8,959 nucleotides of DNA, taken from assembly GCA_030037575.1 (NCBI GenBank), contig JASHRB010000396.1:1-8959 (forward strand). Direction: 5' to 3'. The stretch comes from Candidatus Sulfotelmatobacter sp. Lineage in GTDB: Bacteria > Acidobacteriota > Terriglobia > Terriglobales > Acidobacteriaceae. Under the pieces are notes generated by a model. That model ran no database searches. It was given only the letters and a program-made list of their open reading frames with translations, and was not told where the DNA came from. Each line of letters starts with the position of its first letter. The first letter of the stretch is position 1. The position numbers and the translations under genes are program-made. Below are positions 5,674 through 8,959 of the stretch, piece after piece.

Positions 5674-7203
5674 TTACTGCCCGGTCAGAAGAAAAATCGG
5701 ATTCTGGTTTGGCGGTTCGCCGTTTGCCTGAATGGCACCGTGACTGAACGCCGCAGGCAGATCGGTGATCACGGTATTCGCAGGCGAGGAGGTGTTGGTG
5801 GGATCGTTGACGTTGTTGTCGAGCGTGTTGACTACAGCCACCGCGCCGGCATCGCATATGCCCACGTACACGCGGCTGCTGTCGACCGAAGAGGTGGTAA
5901 AAACCCGGAAGCGCGTGGTGTTTGGCGAATAAGTAGCCGGAGGAACCACGGGAACGCAGGTCGAAACCGGCGGCACGGCGTACTGATACTTGTCAGCGCT
6001 CACATCGGCTGCGAACGGAGGATCGGTGAGCAGAGTAAGGGAGGTCGTGAAACTGAGATCGTAGGCATCGAACACCGACAACCGCGGAATCACGCAGGGA
6101 GAAGACGCGCCGACGAACGGATCGGGACAGGAAGACTCGGTTTCGTAGCTGGCGACGTAGAAGTATTCTCCATTGGGAAGGCCGGTCACGGAAGCGGGGG
6201 AACAGCCTGATGGACACGGGCCTGAACCCGGGGCAAAAGAAATCTGTTGGAGCAGGCTGGGCGTGTCGTTGGCGCCGCCGAAAACCGAGAAAATGTACAG
6301 TCTGTCGGTTACGGGGTTGGTTACATAAAGGCGGTTGAGGTTCGGATCGTAGAAAATAAAATTCGCCCCTGCTCCTACAGGAGAGCTGCTAATCACCGTA
6401 TCCGTCTGGGTGTTGACCGTTACCAACTGCCCATCGCCTTGCGTTAATGCATAAACCTTCTGGCTGTCGCTGCGGGCCACGAGCCAAACCGGCGTCATCC
6501 CGGTGAATCCGCTGACCAATGTCGAGGAAAGGTTAACCGGGTCTACGTCGCTGATGGAATTGCTGCCCTGGTTGGCCACATAGAGTTTGAGGGCGTCGGG
6601 AGTTTCGGCCATGGCCACGGGATTGGTCCCCACCGTGCCCGTATTGACTACCGCGTTGAGCGTCACGCTGATCGCGCTTACGGAATTGGTGCCGAAGTTG
6701 GCCACGTACATGAATGAGTTCTGCGTGGTATTCAGGAACACCGGCAATGAACCGCTGGCCAGAGGAATATTGTTTACCGGGCCCAACCCTTCGGTGGTTG
6801 AGGACGAGGCCGCTGGACTAAAGAACGAAATCAAGTCCAGCCCGCCCGGTTGCAAGCTGGCTGCACTTGCCACGAAGACCGCGCTGTTGTTGGGAGTAGT
6901 GGCGATGTGGGTAGGATTATCGCCGAGGTTGGGCGCGCTGGCATCGGAACTCGGGGTTTCGCCGATAATGCTGTCGCCGCCGACATCGATCTGCATGGCG
7001 TTGCCGGGATAGTTGGGCACATTCACGCTGATTTCGAACACGGAATGAAAGGCAGAGGGTTGCGGAGGCGCTTCCACGGGGCAGTTGGGCAGTCCGCCCT
7101 GCGAGCAGGGCAACACCACCGGACGGTAGACTTCCCCGCAAGCCGCCCATAGCACAATTGCCACCACCATGGCCGCCAACCCGACCACGCGTTGAAAACT
7201 CAT
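5674..7203 (-). CDS. Predicted secreted YVTN-type beta-propeller lipoprotein
   Basis: A 509-residue exported protein of unknown function. It starts with MSFQR, a hydrophobic stretch (residues 6-20) and C22 after LWAA, which reads as a lipoprotein signal peptide. The lipobox is atypical, since position -3 is W with L at -4. A Pro/Cys-rich linker follows (C33, C41), then repeats of the YVTN/40-residue propeller style: SAVFVAS (107-113), FMYVANFGTNSVSAI (164-178), KLYVANQGSNSIS (206-218), KVYALTQG (249-256) and RLYVTNPVTDRLYIF (291-305), and weaker blades further on (EYFYVAS 346-352, RVYVGI 444-449). Cysteine pairs near 330/334 and 359/370 could form disulfides after export. The start at ATG 7203 was chosen because the signal sequence begins there and GGGG lies five bases upstream; the frame stays open farther upstream (to about 7455) but with non-protein-like content. 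Such propellers often bind partners or polysaccharide, but no ligand can be named here. Confidence 0.85.
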   Translation of the reverse strand: MSFQRVVGLAAMVVAIVLWAACGEVYRPVVLPCSQGGLPNCPVEAPPQPSAFHSVFEISVNVPNYPGNAMQIDVGGDSIIGETPSSDASAPNLGDNPTHIATTPNNSAVFVASAASLQPGGLDLISFFSPAASSSTTEGLGPVNNIPLASGSLPVFLNTTQNSFMYVANFGTNSVSAISVTLNAVVNTGTVGTNPVAMAETPDALKLYVANQGSNSISDVDPVNLSSTLVSGFTGMTPVWLVARSDSQKVYALTQGDGQLVTVNTQTDTVISSSPVGAGANFIFYDPNLNRLYVTNPVTDRLYIFSVFGGANDTPSLLQQISFAPGSGPCPSGCSPASVTGLPNGEYFYVASYETESSCPDPFVGASSPCVIPRLSVFDAYDLSFTTSLTLLTDPPFAADVSADKYQYAVPPVSTCVPVVPPATYSPNTTRFRVFTTSSVDSSRVYVGICDAGAVAVVNTLDNNVNDPTNTSSPANTVITDLPAAFSHGAIQANGEPPNQNPIFLLTGQ

Positions 7204-7470
7204 CAGCACCCCAGAAGAAAGCTTTTTGGCCTGCGAGGAATTCAATATTCTATCGGCTGGGCAAAATCTCCGCCAGTGCCCTGGGGCTTTAGCCACCAAC
7301 CCTTCGCTCCCGGCACACGTGTCTCTGGGATGCGGGGCAGAGACGGCAAGTTGGATTGGCCGGCGAGAATGTTTGATGTGAAAGGAAGGGCCGCGGCCAG
7401 GGATGGCCAAACATCCGCCCGCCAAACGACATGCGGCGGAAGCCTGAAAGCCCAAGCCCCGAGGCGAGTT
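7204..7470 (-). other. ku-propeller intergenic region
   Basis: This 267-bp stretch between the Ku stop and the propeller start has no credible gene. It contains a 7-bp hairpin (7321-7344), a smaller GGATG-N6-CATCC dyad (7401-7416), and the 10-bp palindrome GGCCGCGGCC (7389-7398). The 50 bp nearest the propeller gene are AT-richer and include minus-strand TAGAAT (7252-7247), a possible -10 box without a good -35. It most likely holds the end of the ku transcript and the promoter for the propeller gene. Confidence 0.5.
7321..7344. other. Perfect 7-bp hairpin, possible transcript end for ku
   Basis: GTCTCTG (7321-7327) pairs exactly with CAGAGAC (7338-7344) across a 10-base loop. It lies about 127 bp beyond the Ku stop in the direction of transcription. 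No run of T follows on either strand, so it is not a standard intrinsic terminator. It could be a Rho-independent-like stem without a U tract, an mRNA-stabilising stem, or a dyad for a DNA-binding protein. Confidence 0.4.
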
Positions 7471-8316
7471 CTACGAACGGCGACGCGACCGGCCGCTGGC
7501 TGCCGCCGCTGGCCCGTCCGACTTTGCCGCGGCCGCGGGTTTTTTCTTGCCTTCCATTTGCGCGAGACTCTGCTTCAGTGCGGCCATCAGATCCACCACC
7601 GGAGCCAGCTTCTTCGGTTTTTCGACCTCCGCCACTTCTCCGCCCTCCAGTTTGGCCGCGATCAGCTTCTTCAGATTTTCCTGATACGAGTCTTTATATT
7701 TTTCCGGATTCCATTCGTCAGCCAGGGCTGCAATGAGCTGGTGCGCGACCTTGACTTCCGCTTCTTTCAACTCCACATCCGGCGCACCAAATCCTTCCAC
7801 CTTGCGCACTTCTTCTTGGTAATACATCGTGTGCAGCATCAAGCCGCCTTCGGAGGGCCGTAAAAAACACGTGTACTCGCGGTTGTGCATGGTGATCTTG
7901 GCAATCGCCACGTACTCACTCTCTGCGAGCGCCTTGGTCAGCAGCGCATAGGGACGCCTTCCCGCCTCTTCCGGCATCATGTAATACGAAGACTCGAAAT
8001 ACACCGGATCGACTTCGCTCTCTTTCACGAACTCCAAGATCTCCATCGTCTTGGCGGTCTGCGGCTCGATCTTTTTGATTTCTTCCGGCTCCATGATGAT
8101 GTACTCGTCCTTGCGAAACTCATAGCCCTTCACAATGTCGTTGCGATCGACGACCACCCCCTCGGCCTGGCAAACATACTGCTGCTTCAGCCGTGACTTA
8201 TCCGTGCGATGCAACATATTGAACGAAATGCCGGAACTGCGCGCGCCGGAAAACAACCGCACCGGCATGGAGATCAAGCCAAAGGTTAAATGTCCCGACC
8301 AAACCGACGATGGCAT
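7471..8316 (-). CDS. ku: Prokaryotic Ku, DNA double-strand-break end-binding protein
   Basis: Homodimeric ring protein that threads onto broken DNA ends and recruits the multifunctional ligase LigD in bacterial non-homologous end joining. It has 281 residues, typical for bacterial Ku. It opens with the family N-terminus VWSGHLTFGLISMPVRL (5-21) and LHRTD (35-39). The core includes GYEFRKDEYIIM (64-75), PYALLTKAL (122-130), YVAIAKITMHNRE (135-147) and MYYQEEVR (164-171). The bridge/C-terminal segment KYKDSYQENLKKLI (206-219) follows. The tail from about 256 is Lys/Ala/Arg-rich and disordered, the type linked in other bacteria to DNA threading or LigD contact. The frame is open 82 codons further upstream, but ATG 8316 is chosen because conserved sequence begins there and a strong AGGAGA sits eight bases before it. 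No ligD or other repair gene is visible in the window. Probably its own transcription unit. Confidence 0.97.
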   Translation of the reverse strand: MPSSVWSGHLTFGLISMPVRLFSGARSSGISFNMLHRTDKSRLKQQYVCQAEGVVVDRNDIVKGYEFRKDEYIIMEPEEIKKIEPQTAKTMEILEFVKESEVDPVYFESSYYMMPEEAGRRPYALLTKALAESEYVAIAKITMHNREYTCFLRPSEGGLMLHTMYYQEEVRKVEGFGAPDVELKEAEVKVAHQLIAALADEWNPEKYKDSYQENLKKLIAAKLEGGEVAEVEKPKKLAPVVDLMAALKQSLAQMEGKKKPAAAAKSDGPAAAASGRSRRRS

Positions 8317-8324
8317 AGTCCTGT

Positions 8325-8330
8325 TCTCCT
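8325..8330 (-). promoter_or_regulatory. Strong ribosome-binding site of ku
   Basis: AGGAGA on the minus strand lies eight bases before the ATG at 8316. It is the best Shine-Dalgarno sequence in the window and decides the Ku start against the longer upstream-open frame. Confidence 0.85.
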
Positions 8331-8352
8331 CAACCACATCTCGAATGGGGAC

Positions 8353-8376
8353 GGCCGCCCTGGTTGGCCTGCGGCC
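8353..8376. other. 6-bp GC stem in the ku leader
   Basis: GGCCGC (8353-8358) pairs with GCGGCC (8371-8376) around a 12-base loop. It is 36 bases upstream of the ku start codon and would be in the untranslated leader if transcription begins farther upstream. No T-run follows it. Confidence 0.4.
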
Positions 8377-8408
8377 CTCGAGCAAGCGCAGCGCGGCCCA
8401 CGCGTCCG

Positions 8409-8426
8409 GTCGAGCCGCCGCTCGAC
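8409..8426. other. 7-bp stem with 4-base loop upstream of ku
   Basis: GTCGAGC (8409-8415) and GCTCGAC (8420-8426) are perfect complements separated by CGCC. This compact, GC-rich hairpin or operator-like dyad is about 92 bases before the ku start. It is not followed by a T tract on either strand. It could be a protein-binding site controlling ku, an RNA leader stem, or part of a transcript end from a gene outside the window. Confidence 0.5.
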
Positions 8427-8559
8427 TCAAGCCAAACAACAACGCTAAGGCACCCAGAATTGGGAGTTTAGCCCAGAAAGCGAAACGTTTGATGCAGAAA
8501 TTTATCGCCCGGAAGCGCAACGCAAAGCCAAAAGTAATGGGGCCGTCAGCGTACGAACG

Positions 8560-8583
8560 CAACCGGTTGGGGTTAATTGCCCC
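8560..8583. repeat. Palindrome CAACCGGTTG adjoining a GGGG/CCCC stem
   Basis: CAACCGGTTG (8560-8569) is a 10-bp palindrome. Its last G begins GGGG (8569-8572), which faces CCCC (8580-8583) across an AT-rich seven-base loop. The pair sits about 245 bp before ku, where a promoter-region binding site is possible. Dyads this short also arise by chance. Confidence 0.3.
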
Positions 8584-8783
8584 GATTCATCCGCCATCTA
8601 GTGCAAAACCAGCGATACCGCGGCCGTAAAGCGGAGCCTATGCCAAACCGTCAAAGGGAAATGCATTGGCTAACCACCCATAGAACCGATATTTGTTGCT
8701 CCCAGTTCACTGATCGCGCCTTTCCGTTATTGTGGAACAACCCTCCCAACTTTGTGGGGAGAAATTTCTGCCTGGCTTGGTTT

Positions 8784-8820
8784 ACCCCGGTTGCGGCTTT
8801 CTTCGTCATCAGTCCGGGGT
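8784..8820. repeat. 7-bp inverted repeat with 23-base loop
   Basis: ACCCCGG (8784-8790) is exactly complementary to CCGGGGT (8814-8820). The surrounding DNA is otherwise non-coding and less GC-rich. With a 23-base loop and no T tract it is not a recognisable terminator; function unknown. Confidence 0.35.
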
Positions 8821-8959
8821 TGGCGTATTGAATGACGGTTTGCTGGAGGCTGGGGAAAATCCAACCAGTTCGCGCACGATGGCCGGTCACAGACAACTTT
8901 GCTGAAGCCGCCGGGCCTCCGGGTTCATCTCTAACTGGGCGTGCGGCAAGGCTGCTGAC

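Larger units (their letters stand above)
8317..8959. other. 643-bp stretch without a convincing gene, upstream of ku
   Basis: No open frame here looks like a protein. Candidates on either strand of up to about 100 codons lack recognisable motifs, good start sites or protein-like composition. The part from about 8640 to 8830 looks less GC-rich by eye than the genes. The stretch contains the ku ribosome site, two GC-rich stems close to ku, a palindrome plus stem at 8560-8583, and a distant inverted repeat at 8784-8820. I see no tRNA, CRISPR or insertion-sequence ends. The final 70 bases could belong to a neighbouring gene that cannot be judged from this window. Confidence 0.55.

Noticed and set aside
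5740..6210. Plus-strand open frame of 156 codons
   Set aside because: It is antisense to the propeller blades, with a composition rich in R, G and H typical of a shadow frame.
7247..7275. Promoter for the propeller gene: TAGAAT with a 17-base spacer
   Set aside because: The -10 is acceptable, but the matching -35 position reads TGGCGG, too poor to call.
7204..7455. An 84-codon N-terminal extension of the propeller protein
   Set aside because: A signal peptide begins at ATG 7203. The upstream segment would bury it and crosses the intergenic hairpin.
7192..7863. Plus-strand open frame of 223 codons across the ku 3' end
   Set aside because: It is antisense to the conserved Ku reading frame, has no ribosome site and no recognisable motif; it is a shadow of Ku codon use.
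8317..8562. An 82-codon N-terminal extension of Ku
   Set aside because: The Ku family N-terminus and a strong AGGAGA site mark ATG 8316 as the start. The upstream frame would start at TTG and resembles nothing known.
8577..8831. Plus-strand open frame of 84 codons
   Set aside because: No ribosome site or recognisable domain; it overlaps an equally long minus-strand frame, as expected of chance frames.
8887..8958. Minus-strand tail of 23 codons running off the right edge and ending in TGA, with a Glu/Arg/Gln-rich end
   Set aside because: It could be the C-terminus of a neighbouring gene, but it is too short to judge, and another frame is open for 103 codons over the same DNA.
8651..8959. Minus-strand frame open from the edge to 8651
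   Set aside because: It has no motif, an odd composition, and lies in the less GC-rich non-coding stretch; it is probably chance.
1..8959. CRISPR array, tRNA, rRNA, insertion sequence or integration site
   Set aside because: No regularly spaced repeats, cloverleaf-type sequence, transposase or flanking inverted repeats were seen on either strand.

Overview
The window is a bacterial chromosomal segment, moderately GC-rich by eye, in which all seven genes that can be supported lie on the minus strand. Read in the direction of transcription (right to left) they are: a prokaryotic Ku DNA-end-binding protein, a predicted secreted beta-propeller lipoprotein, a trypsin-like S1C (HtrA-type) serine protease with a PDZ domain, uppS, cdsA, dxr, and rseP, which is cut by the left edge. 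The order uppS-cdsA-dxr-rseP is a classic bacterial envelope and isoprenoid cluster. A YVTN-type propeller lipoprotein and a Ku protein next to it fit a soil Acidobacteriota (Terriglobia-like) genome. That assignment is inference from gene content and style, not from a sequence search.

Layout: 1-1182 rseP (394 residues visible, C-terminus missing); 1220-2428 dxr; 2474-3385 cdsA; 3386-3590 a 205-bp gap with small repeats; 3591-4418 uppS; 4494-5663 S1C protease; 5674-7203 propeller lipoprotein; 7204-7470 non-coding, with a clear hairpin; 7471-8316 Ku; 8317-8959 no convincing gene, with several inverted repeats. Gaps within the block from the propeller gene to rseP are 10, 75, 205, 45 and 37 bp, so much of it may be co-transcribed. 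Three neighbouring genes (the protease, uppS and cdsA) appear to use GTG or TTG starts.

How the genes work together: Dxr commits carbon to the MEP isoprenoid pathway. UppS elongates the resulting prenyl diphosphates to the C55 carrier lipid used for peptidoglycan and other envelope polymers. CdsA makes CDP-diacylglycerol for phospholipids. RseP is an intramembrane site-2 protease, in other bacteria the second step of an envelope-stress proteolytic relay. The S1C protease upstream belongs to the fold that performs the first step in the DegS-RseP relay, which makes the pair interesting, although it shows no membrane anchor. Ku would act separately, in non-homologous end joining; its usual partner LigD is not in the window.

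I found no clear sign of a wholly new system. The items most worth a second look are the propeller-protease pair placed in front of the uppS cluster, the protease's signal-less N-terminal extension, and the structured leader upstream of ku.
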